The position numbers and the translations under genes are program-made. From Mimachlamys varia (Eukaryota; Mollusca; Bivalvia; Pectinida; Pectinidae), in NCBI GenBank assembly GCA_947623455.1, contig OX392535.1:38588688-38652687 (forward strand): DNA of 64,000 bases. Direction: 5' to 3'. This document shows, piece by piece, positions 24,740 through 37,919 of this stretch (position 1 is its first letter; every line of letters starts with the position of its first letter). The notes beneath the pieces were generated by a model. That model was not told where the DNA came from. It was given only the letters and a program-made list of their open reading frames with translations, and made no database searches.

Positions 24740-27700
24740 CAGAACAGAAACAATAGGACTTTTCACCACAAAGTGAAAAGCCCTAATAATAATAATAATA
24801 ATAATAACTAGAAATTGTTGGCTAACAATTTGATGGGCTTTTCACCTATAATCTATATCATTTCTGTTGGATTTTGAATCAACTTTAAAATTGCACACTT
24901 TTGTCGGGACTATCTCAGGATCAATTAATTTAAAATTTGATGGGATGAACAGATTCTTAAAATGGTAAGTATGAGTATTGAACTGCGTTAAGTTTGCATT
25001 CAAAGGTAATATGAATGCCCGCTGAAAGCTGTTCAATGCAAAATTAAGTGTAAGCATTTGAAAAGCTTTTCAAAGTCGTTAAAAAGGTTTTGGTAAGCCA
25101 ATAATACCACTACATTTCCTCAGTTTAAGCCCTAATTACGGTTCGTTTAAAGCGCACAAAATGATCAGATAGTGATATATATATTTGCTGAGAAATGTAT
25201 GTCCCAATTATCAAATGTTAACAGATTTTCAGTATCTTCCGGTCGTAAAAGCACTTGTCCCGACAATGGGAAAATCTCTCCTCCAGTTTCATATGTTCCG
25301 ACAATCAAATGAGATATTTCTGCTACGATGTCTCGATAATAACGTGTATAGATGTATTACAACGAAAAAAAGAAGAAATTAAAAAAAAAAAAATGCTGCT
25401 GAGTGTTCCGCCCAGGAATCGAACCCGGGTCTCTATCGTAATGAACTATAGCCTTACCATTTGAGCCAAAGCGGCTAGTAATACTGCGCATCCGTTAATT
25501 CACTAAGGAAGACCGTATTCTCCACTATTAAGGACTCGCACAACTAAATCAGCCTATCACGGCGTGTTTCATCCCACGTTTGTAGTTCCTACTGAAAATT
25601 TGTTCTGGTTAAGTGCAGTGATTCTGAGTAATCTAGATAGATAATTGTTGACATATTCAGCATTGAATGAAATCTACAGATATTTAACTTTACAAAAATG
25701 TATACTTTTGGTAGATTTTGATATGTGATTGCGGATTGATATGGGGTCAAATGTCAGAGGATGTTCCCGTCCCATTTCACTGGTTTGACATGTAAATTTC
25801 CAGTTGTCCGAAGCAGACGCCTGTAGCGAGCTAATATGCCAGTAAACTCCTCATAAAATGCCCCTTGAAGCCCTTGTCATGTACGCATGGAAGTTAATGC
25901 TGCTCCTCATTCTGTCGCTCATTAGTGTATTCAAAAAAAGATACAGTGTTGCAAGTTATACATTCCGATGACGTCACAATGTTTACAGTGACCCGCGGGT
26001 ATGTTTGTACTGGCTGACATGTAGACTTATTTTGTTGTTTTTTAAACGTTTGCGATGACTTTGTTATGTTTAGATTGATGAGATAATATAGTATAATATC
26101 AAACAATACCAGATATGAATTTAGTTTCATGAAATACAATAAGTTTCGCCATCAACTTTCATTCTATCGGTCCAGCTGTGATCGGCCGTCGTAGCAACGA
26201 TAGGCCTAAAGATCATATTGCACTGTACAATATAAAACTGTATAAAAAGGTACCAACTAAATGTACGAATATCCTTAGACGTACAATAAGATCTGCTTTA
26301 TCTATGAAAACTATCTACATACAATTAGTAACCGGAATAACAGTCGATCGGGATGTGTGTATATGCAACTTTTTATTTACTGTTGCCAAGGAGTATAAAG
26401 AAAACACAGGAGAGTTCCAAAATTACGTTTTTTATATAGATTATATAGGGGAAAATGCAAAACGGCGTAATACCTTAACCGGAAGTGCTATCAAGACACC
26501 GAAGGTATCAATATCATCGGAATGACATACTCTATTGATCAGTAGAAAAAGTTTTAAAAAATAATGAAAAATGAAAAATTTATAAAAATAGATTAACTTT
26601 GACCTCTGCCCCGCTTTTTTACGAGACATATTTTGTTATAACTTATAGAAGAAAAAAGTTGTCCCCAGATGTATTCTACAATAATATACCTTTGAAACAT
26701 CTGCACATAAAACGGTTATTGAGATATAGCCATTTAAACATTTTAAAGTATGACGTCATAGTGGCCATCTTGGATTTTGAATCAATTTAAAAATATCAAA
26801 CTTTAGTCGGGACTATCCCACGATCATTTTAGACAAGTTTGAGCTGAATCCCATTAGTGGAATTTGAGAAGAAGTTTAAAATGTGAAATGGTTTTTAACA
26901 TAGAATATATAGGGAAATGTTCACAATGGCGTAATACCTTAACCGGAAGTGCTATCAAGACACCGAAGGTATCAATATCATCGGAATGTCATACTCTATT
27001 GATCTGTAGAAAACGTTTTCACAAATAATGAAAAATGAAAAATTTATAAAAATAGATTAACTTTGACCTCTGCCCCGCTTTTTTACGAGACATATTTTGT
27101 TATAACTTATAGAAGAAAAAAGTTGTCCCCAGATGTATTCTACAATAATATACCTTTGAAACATCTGAACATTAAACAGTTATTGAGATATAGCCATTTT
27201 AACATTTTAAAGTATGACGTCATAGCGGCCATCTTGGATTTTGAATCAATTTAAAAATATCAAACTTTAGTCGGGACTATGCCGCGATCATTTTTGACAA
27301 GTTTGAGCTGAATCCCACTGGTGGAATTTGAGAAGAAGTTTAAAATGTGAAATGGTTTTTTATATAGATTATGTAGGGGAAAATTCAACATGGCGTAATT
27401 CCTAAACCGGAAGTGCTATCAAGACACCGAAGGTATCAATATCATCGGAATGTCATACTCTATTGATCTGTAGAAAAAGTTTTCACAAATAATGAAAAAT
27501 GAAAAATTTCTAAAAATAGATTAACTTTGACCTCTGCCCCGCTTTTTTACGAGACATATTTTGTTATAACTTATAGAAGAAAAAAGTTGTCCCCAGATGT
27601 AATCTACAATAATATACCTTTGAAACATCTGAACATTAAACGGTTATTGAGATATGGCCATTTTAACATTTTAAAGTATGACGTCATAGCGGCCATCTTG

Positions 27701-30700
27701 GATTTTGAATCAATTTAAAAATATCAAACTTTAGTCGGAACTATCCCACGATCATTTTAGACAAGTTTGAGCTGAATCCCACTGGTGGAATTTGAGAAGA
27801 AGTTTAAAATGTGAAATGGTTTTTTATATAGATTATATAGGGGAAAATTCAACATGGCGTAATTCCTAAACCGGAAGTGCTATCAAGACACCGAAGGTAT
27901 CAATATCATCGGAATGTCATACTCTATTGATCTGTAGAAAAAGTTTTCACAAATAATGAAAAATGAAAAATTTCTAAAAATAGATTAACTTTGACCTCTG
28001 CCCCGCTTTTTTACGAGACATATTTTGTTATAACTTATAGAAGAAAAAAGTTGTCCCCAGATGTAATCTACAATAATATACCTTTGAAACATCTGAATAT
28101 TATACAGTTATTGAGATATAGCCATTTAAACATTTTAAAGTATGACGTCATAGCGGCCATCTTGGATTTTGAATCAATTTCAAAATATCAAACTTTAGTC
28201 GGGACTATCCCACGATCATTTTAGACAAGTTTGAGCTGAATCCCATTAGTGGAATTTGAGAAGAAGTTTAAAATGTGAAACGGTTTTTTATATAGATTAT
28301 ATAGGGGAAAATTACATATGGCGTATACCGGAAACCACATGTGTTACATAAAAACTAAACACATCAAATTCATCAGAATGACATTGTGTATAGATTGGTC
28401 AAAACAAATTTCAAAAAAAATTAAAATTAAAAAAAAAAAAAAAAAAAATTATTTTTGAATTTTTGACCCCATGGCGAGCTTTTTTATTTCAACTCCAAAG
28501 TACCTAAATGTGTGACAAAAAAAGTTAGATATGGCATTTGCCTACAATAATATCATTTTAGAAATTCTAAACAACGAAAGATTTTCGAGATATGACTGTT
28601 TTAAAGGTTTCTTACATATTACGTCATGGCGGCCATCTTGGATTTTGGACCTACTTCGTTATGTTGCTGTCACCCCTTTGACTCATGCCATATACAATGG
28701 GCTTAACCGAATTGGCATACCTCTTACCATTTTTGCATAATAGTGTGCCAAAAATGAAATGCAGAAGAAGAATAATAATAATAATAATAAACAGAACAGA
28801 AACAATAGGTCTTTTCACCACATGGTGAAAAGCCCTAATAATAATAAACAGAACAGAAACAATAGGTCTTTTCACCACATGGTGAAAAGCCCTAATTAAG
28901 AAAAAAAAATGCTGCTGAGTGTTCCACCCAGGAATCGAACCCGGGTCTCTATCGTAATGAACTATAGCCTTACCATTTGAGCCAAAGCGGCTAGTAATAC
29001 TGCATATCCGTTAATTCACTAACAAAGACCGTATTTTACACTATTAAGGACTCGCACAACTAAATCAGCCTATCACGGCGTGTTTCATACGTTTGTAGTT
29101 CCTACTGAAAATTTGTTCTGGCTAAGTACAGTGATTCTGAGTAATCTAGATAGGTAATTGTTGACAAATTCTGCATTGAATGAAATCTATAGATATTTAA
29201 CTTTACAAAAATGTATACTTTTGGTAGATTTTGATGTGTGATGGCGGATTGATATGGGGTCAAAAGTCAGAGGGTGTTCCCGTACCATTTCACTGGTTTG
29301 ACATGTAAATTTCCAGTTGTCCGAAGCAGACGCCTGTAGCGAGCTAATATGCCAGTAAACTCCTCATAAAATGCCCCTTGAAGCCCTTGTCATGTACGCA
29401 TGGAAGTTAATGCTGCTCCTCATTCTGTCGCTCATTAGTGTATTCAAAAAAAGATGCAGTGTTGCAAGTTATACATTCCGATGACGTCACAATGTTTACA
29501 GTGACCCGCGGGTATGTTTGTACTGGCTGACATGTAGACTTATTTTGTTGTTTTTTTTTAAACGTTTGCGATGACTTTGTTATGTTTAGATTGATGAGAT
29601 AATATAGTATAATATCAAACAATACCAGATATGAATTTAGTTTCATGAAATACAATAAGTGTCGCGTTAGCCATCAACTTTCATTCTATCGGTCCAGCTG
29701 TGATCGGCCGTCGTAGCAACGATAGGCCTAAAGATCATATTGCACTGTACAATATAAAACTGTATAAAAAGTTACTAACTAAATGTACGAATATCCTTAG
29801 ACGTACAATAAGATCTGCTTTATCTATGAAAACTATCTACATACAATTAGTAACCGGAATAACAGTCGATCGGGATGTGTGTATATGCAACTTTTTATTT
29901 ACTGTTGCCAAGGAGTATAAAGAAAACACAGGAGAGTTCCAAAATTACGGTTTTTTATATAGATTATATAGGGGAAAATGCAAAACGGCGTAATACCTTA
30001 ACCGGAAGTGGTATCAAGACACCGAAGGTATCAATATCATCGGAATGACATACTCTATTGATCAGTAGAAATTTTTTTAAAAAATAATGAAAAATGAAAA
30101 ATTTCTAAAAATAGGTTAACTTTGACCTCTGCTGCGCTGTTTTACGAGACATATTTTGTAATAACTTGTAGAACAATAAATATTTCCCCAGATGCAATCT
30201 ACAATAATATACCTTTAAAACATCTGGACATTAAACGGTTATTCATATATAGCCATTTTAATCTTTTTAAAGTATGACGTCATAGCGGCCATCTTGGATT
30301 TTGAATCAATTTAAAAATATCAAACTTTAGTCGGGACTATCCCACGATCATTTTTGACAAGTTTGAGCTGAATCCCACTGTTGGAATTTGAGAAGAAGTT
30401 TAAAATGTAAAACGATTCTTAACATAGAATATATAGGGAAATGTTCTCAATAGCGTAATACCTTAACCGGAAGTGCTATCAAGACACCGAAGGTATCAAT
30501 ATCATCGGAATGTCAGACTCTATTGATCTGAAGAAAAAGTTTTCACAAATAATGAAAAATGAAAAATTTCTAAAAATAGATTAACTTTGACCTCTGCCCC
30601 GCTTTTATACGAGACATATTTTGTTATAAATTATAGAAGAAAAAAGTTGTCCCCAGATGTATTCTACAATAATATACCTTTGAAACATCTGAACATTAAA

Positions 30701-31826
30701 CAGTTATTGAGATATAGCCATTTAAACATTTTAAAGTATGACGTCATAGCGGCCATCTTGGATTTTGAATCAATTTAAAAATATCAAACTTTAGTCGGGA
30801 CTATCTTACGATCATTTTAGACAAGTTTGAGCTGAATCCCACTGGTGGAATTTGAGAAGAAGTTTAAAATGTGAAACGGTTTTTTATATAGATTATATAG
30901 GGGAAAATTCAACATGGCGTAATTCCTAAACCGGAAGTGCTATCAAGACACCGAAGGTATCAATATCATCGGAATGTCATACTCTATTGATCTGTAGAAA
31001 AAGTTTTCACAAATAATGAAAAATGAAAAATTTCTAAAAATAGATTAACTTTGACCTCTGCCCCGCTTTTTTACGAGACATATTTTGTTATAACTTATAG
31101 AAGAAAAAAGTTGTCCCCAGATGTATTCTACAATAATATACCTTTGAAACATCTGAACATTAAACGGTTATTGAGATATAGCCATTTTAACATTTTAAAG
31201 TATGACGTCATAGCGGCCATCTTGGATTTTGAATCAATTTAAAAATATCAAACTTTAGTCGGGACTATCCCACAATCATTTTAGACAAGTTTGAGCTGAA
31301 TCCCACTGTTGGAATTTGAGAAGAAGTTTAAAATGTGAAACGGTTTTTTATATAGATTATATAGGGGAAAATTACATATGGCGTATACCGGAAACCACAT
31401 GTGTTACATAAAAACTAAACACACCAAATTCACCAGAATGACATTGTGTATAGATTGGTCAAAACAAATTTCAAAAAAAATTAAAATTAAAAAAAAAAAA
31501 AAAAAAAAAATTTTTTTTGATTTTTGACCCAATGGCGAACTTTTTTATTTCAACTCCAAAGTACCTAAATGTGTGACAAAAAAAGTTAGATATGGCTTAT
31601 GTCTACAATAATATCATTACAGAAACTCTGAACAGCCAACGGTCATTGAAATATGGCTATTTTAAAGTTTTTAACTTATGACGTCATGGCGGCCATCTTG
31701 GATTTTGGACCTACTTCGTTATGTTGCTGTCACCCCTTTGACTCATGGCATATACAATGGGCTTAACCGAATTGGCATACCTCTTACCATTTTTGCATAA
31801 TAGTGTGCCAAAAATGAAATGCAGAA

Positions 31827-31872
<46 letters not shown>

Positions 31873-34849
31873 CAGAACAGAAACAATAGGTCTTTTCACC
31901 ACATGGTGAAAAGCCCTAATTAAGAAAAAAAAATGCTGCTGAGTGTTCCACCCAGGAATCGAACCCGGGTCTCTATCGTAATGAACTATAGCCTTACCAT
32001 TTGAGCCAAAGCGGCTAGTAATACTGCATATCCGTTAATTCACTAACAAAGACCGTATTTTACACTATTAAGGACTCGCACAACTAAATCAGCCTATCAC
32101 GGCGTGTTTCATACGTTTGTAGTTCCTACTGAAAATTTGTTCTGGCTAAGTACAGTGATTCTGAGTAATCTAGATAGGTAATTGTTGACAAATTCTGCAT
32201 TGAATGAAATCTATAGATATTTAACTTTACAAAAATGTATACTTTTGGTAGATTTTGATGTGTGATGGCGGATTGATATGGGGTCAAAAGTCAGAGGGTG
32301 TTCCCGTACCATTTCACTGGTTTGACATGTAAATTTCCAGTTGTCCGAAGCAGACGCCTGTAGCGAGCTAATATGCCAGTAAACTCCTCATAAAATGCCC
32401 CTTGAAGCCCTTGTCATGTACGCATGGAAGTTAATGCTGCTCCTCATTCTGTCGCTCATTAGTGTATTCAAAAAAAGATGCAGTGTTGCAAGTTATACAT
32501 TCCGATGACGTCACAATGTTTACAGTGACCCGCGGGTATGTTTGTACTGGCTGACATGTAGACTTATTTTGTTGTTTTTTTTTAAACGTTTGCGATGACT
32601 TTGTTATGTTTAGATTGATGAGATAATATAGTATAATATCAAACAATACCAGATATGAATTTAGTTTCATGAAATACAATAAGTGTCGCGTTAGCCATCA
32701 ACTTTCATTCTATCGGTCCAGCTGTGATCGGCCGTCGTAGCAACGATAGGCCTAAAGATCATATTGCACTGTACAATATAAAACTGTATAAAAAGTTACT
32801 AACTAAATGTACGAATATCCTTAGACGTACAATAAGATCTGCTTTATCTATGAAAACTATCTACATACAATTAGTAACCGGAATAACAGTCGATCGGGAT
32901 GTGTGTATATGCAACTTTTTATTTACTGTTGCCAAGGAGTATAAAGAAAACACAGGAGAGTTCCAAAATTACGGTTTTTTATATAGATTATATAGGGGAA
33001 AATGCAAAACGGCGTAATACCTTAACCGGAAGTGGTATCAAGACACCGAAGGTATCAATATCATCGGAATGACATACTCTATTGATCAGTAGAAATTTTT
33101 TTAAAAAATAATGAAAAATGAAAAATTTCTAAAAATAGGTTAACTTTGACCTCTGCTGCGCTGTTTTACGAGACATATTTTGTAATAACTTGTAGAACAA
33201 TAAATATTTCCCCAGATGCAATCTACAATAATATACCTTTAAAACATCTGGACATTAAACGGTTATTCATATATAGCCATTTTAATCTTTTTAAAGTATG
33301 ACGTCATAGCGGCCATCTTGGATTTTGAATCAATTTAAAAATATCAAACTTTAGTCGGGACTATCCCACGATCATTTTTGACAAGTTTGAGCTGAATCCC
33401 ACTGTTGGAATTTGAGAAGAAGTTTAAAATGTAAAACGATTCTTAACATAGAATATATAGGGAAATGTTCTCAATAGCGTAATACCTTAACCGGAAGTGC
33501 TATCAAGACACCGAAGGTATCAATATCATCGGAATGTCAGACTCTATTGATCTGAAGAAAAAGTTTTCACAAATAATGAAAAATGAAAAATTTCTAAAAA
33601 TAGATTAACTTTGACCTCTGCCCCGCTTTTATACGAGACATATTTTGTTATAAATTATAGAAGAAAAAAGTTGTCCCCAGATGTATTCTACAATAATATA
33701 CCTTTGAAACATCTGAACATTAAACAGTTATTGAGATATAGCCATTTAAACATTTTAAAGTATGACGTCATAGCGGCCATCTTGGATTTTGAATCAATTT
33801 AAAAATATCAAACTTTAGTCGGGACTATCTTACGATCATTTTAGACAAGTTTGAGCTGAATCCCACTGGTGGAATTTGAGAAGAAGTTTAAAATGTGAAA
33901 CGGTTTTTTATATAGATTATATAGGGGAAAATTCAACATGGCGTAATTCCTAAACCGGAAGTGCTATCAAGACACCGAAGGTATCAATATCATCGGAATG
34001 TCATACTCTATTGATCTGTAGAAAAAGTTTTCACAAATAATGAAAAATGAAAAATTTCTAAAAATAGATTAACTTTGACCTCTGCCCCGCTTTTTTACGA
34101 GACATATTTTGTTATAACTTATAGAAGAAAAAAGTTGTCCCCAGATGTATTCTACAATAATATACCTTTGAAACATCTGAACATTAAACGGTTATTGAGA
34201 TATAGCCATTTTAACATTTTAAAGTATGACGTCATAGCGGCCATCTTGGATTTTGAATCAATTTAAAAATATCAAACTTTAGTCGGGACTATCCCACAAT
34301 CATTTTAGACAAGTTTGAGCTGAATCCCACTGTTGGAATTTGAGAAGAAGTTTAAAATGTGAAACGGTTTTTTATATAGATTATATAGGGGAAAATTACA
34401 TATGGCGTATACCGGAAACCACATGTGTTACATAAAAACTAAACACACCAAATTCACCAGAATGACATTGTGTATAGATTGGTCAAAACAAATTTCAAAA
34501 AAAATTAAAATTAAAAAAAAAAAAAAAAAAAAATTTTTTTTGATTTTTGACCCAATGGCGAACTTTTTTATTTCAACTCCAAAGTACCTAAATGTGTGAC
34601 AAAAAAAGTTAGATATGGCTTATGTCTACAATAATATCATTACAGAAACTCTGAACAGCCAACGGTCATTGAAATATGGCTATTTTAAAGTTTTTAACTT
34701 ATGACGTCATGGCGGCCATCTTGGATTTTGGACCTACTTCGTTATGTTGCTGTCACCCCTTTGACTCATGGCATATACAATGGGCTTAACCGAATTGGCA
34801 TACCTCTTACCATTTTTGCATAATAGTGTGCCAAAAATGAAATGCAGAA

Positions 34850-34895
<46 letters not shown>

Positions 34896-37873
34896 CAGAA
34901 CAGAAACAATAGGTCTTTTCACCACATGGTGAAAAGCCCTAATTAAGAAAAAAAAATGCTGCTGAGTGTTCCACCCAGGAATCGAACCCGGGTCTCTATC
35001 GTAATGAACTATAGCCTTACCATTTGAGCCAAAGCGGCTAGTAATACTGCATATCCGTTAATTCACTAACAAAGACCGTATTTTACACTATTAAGGACTC
35101 GCACAACTAAATCAGCCTATCACGGCGTGTTTCATACGTTTGTAGTTCCTACTGAAAATTTGTTCTGGCTAAGTACAGTGATTCTGAGTAATCTAGATAG
35201 GTAATTGTTGACAAATTCTGCATTGAATGAAATCTATAGATATTTAACTTTACAAAAATGTATACTTTTGGTAGATTTTGATGTGTGATGGCGGATTGAT
35301 ATGGGGTCAAAAGTCAGAGGGTGTTCCCGTACCATTTCACTGGTTTGACATGTAAATTTCCAGTTGTCCGAAGCAGACGCCTGTAGCGAGCTAATATGCC
35401 AGTAAACTCCTCATAAAATGCCCCTTGAAGCCCTTGTCATGTACGCATGGAAGTTAATGCTGCTCCTCATTCTGTCGCTCATTAGTGTATTCAAAAAAAG
35501 ATGCAGTGTTGCAAGTTATACATTCCGATGACGTCACAATGTTTACAGTGACCCGCGGGTATGTTTGTACTGGCTGACATGTAGACTTATTTTGTTGTTT
35601 TTTTTTAAACGTTTGCGATGACTTTGTTATGTTTAGATTGATGAGATAATATAGTATAATATCAAACAATACCAGATATGAATTTAGTTTCATGAAATAC
35701 AATAAGTGTCGCGTTAGCCATCAACTTTCATTCTATCGGTCCAGCTGTGATCGGCCGTCGTAGCAACGATAGGCCTAAAGATCATATTGCACTGTACAAT
35801 ATAAAACTGTATAAAAAGTTACTAACTAAATGTACGAATATCCTTAGACGTACAATAAGATCTGCTTTATCTATGAAAACTATCTACATACAATTAGTAA
35901 CCGGAATAACAGTCGATCGGGATGTGTGTATATGCAACTTTTTATTTACTGTTGCCAAGGAGTATAAAGAAAACACAGGAGAGTTCCAAAATTACGGTTT
36001 TTTATATAGATTATATAGGGGAAAATGCAAAACGGCGTAATACCTTAACCGGAAGTGGTATCAAGACACCGAAGGTATCAATATCATCGGAATGACATAC
36101 TCTATTGATCAGTAGAAATTTTTTTAAAAAATAATGAAAAATGAAAAATTTCTAAAAATAGGTTAACTTTGACCTCTGCTGCGCTGTTTTACGAGACATA
36201 TTTTGTAATAACTTGTAGAACAATAAATATTTCCCCAGATGCAATCTACAATAATATACCTTTAAAACATCTGGACATTAAACGGTTATTCATATATAGC
36301 CATTTTAATCTTTTTAAAGTATGACGTCATAGCGGCCATCTTGGATTTTGAATCAATTTAAAAATATCAAACTTTAGTCGGGACTATCCCACGATCATTT
36401 TTGACAAGTTTGAGCTGAATCCCACTGTTGGAATTTGAGAAGAAGTTTAAAATGTAAAACGATTCTTAACATAGAATATATAGGGAAATGTTCTCAATAG
36501 CGTAATACCTTAACCGGAAGTGCTATCAAGACACCGAAGGTATCAATATCATCGGAATGTCAGACTCTATTGATCTGAAGAAAAAGTTTTCACAAATAAT
36601 GAAAAATGAAAAATTTCTAAAAATAGATTAACTTTGACCTCTGCCCCGCTTTTATACGAGACATATTTTGTTATAAATTATAGAAGAAAAAAGTTGTCCC
36701 CAGATGTATTCTACAATAATATACCTTTGAAACATCTGAACATTAAACAGTTATTGAGATATAGCCATTTAAACATTTTAAAGTATGACGTCATAGCGGC
36801 CATCTTGGATTTTGAATCAATTTAAAAATATCAAACTTTAGTCGGGACTATCTTACGATCATTTTAGACAAGTTTGAGCTGAATCCCACTGGTGGAATTT
36901 GAGAAGAAGTTTAAAATGTGAAACGGTTTTTTATATAGATTATATAGGGGAAAATTCAACATGGCGTAATTCCTAAACCGGAAGTGCTATCAAGACACCG
37001 AAGGTATCAATATCATCGGAATGTCATACTCTATTGATCTGTAGAAAAAGTTTTCACAAATAATGAAAAATGAAAAATTTCTAAAAATAGATTAACTTTG
37101 ACCTCTGCCCCGCTTTTTTACGAGACATATTTTGTTATAACTTATAGAAGAAAAAAGTTGTCCCCAGATGTATTCTACAATAATATACCTTTGAAACATC
37201 TGAACATTAAACGGTTATTGAGATATAGCCATTTTAACATTTTAAAGTATGACGTCATAGCGGCCATCTTGGATTTTGAATCAATTTAAAAATATCAAAC
37301 TTTAGTCGGGACTATCCCACAATCATTTTAGACAAGTTTGAGCTGAATCCCACTGTTGGAATTTGAGAAGAAGTTTAAAATGTGAAACGGTTTTTTATAT
37401 AGATTATATAGGGGAAAATTACATATGGCGTATACCGGAAACCACATGTGTTACATAAAAACTAAACACACCAAATTCACCAGAATGACATTGTGTATAG
37501 ATTGGTCAAAACAAATTTCAAAAAAAATTAAAATTAAAAAAAAAAAAAAAAAAAAAATTTTTTTTGATTTTTGACCCAATGGCGAACTTTTTTATTTCAA
37601 CTCCAAAGTACCTAAATGTGTGACAAAAAAAGTTAGATATGGCTTATGTCTACAATAATATCATTACAGAAACTCTGAACAGCCAACGGTCATTGAAATA
37701 TGGCTATTTTAAAGTTTTTAACTTATGACGTCATGGCGGCCATCTTGGATTTTGGACCTACTTCGTTATGTTGCTGTCACCCCTTTGACTCATGGCATAT
37801 ACAATGGGCTTAACCAAATTGGCATACCTCTAACCATTTTTGCATAATAGTGTGCCAAAAATGAAATGCAGAA

Positions 37874-37919
<46 letters not shown>

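Larger units (their letters stand above)
21153..24787 (+). mobile_element. Array unit 1 (full-length form)
   Basis: Opens with CTAG then a hairpin of 8-bp arms (AAATTGTT / AACAATTT, loop GGCT), then GGGCTTTTCACC at 21180-21191. It has three 464-bp monomers (about 22880-24190) and one diverged terminal monomer, then the TAA microsatellite. Its 3' end carries GGTGAAAAG-type hairpin arms with one arm altered (CACAAAGTGAAAAGCCC). It carries a ~34-bp private duplication near 21640-21705. It is followed by about ten AAT repeats before unit 2. Confidence 0.85.
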
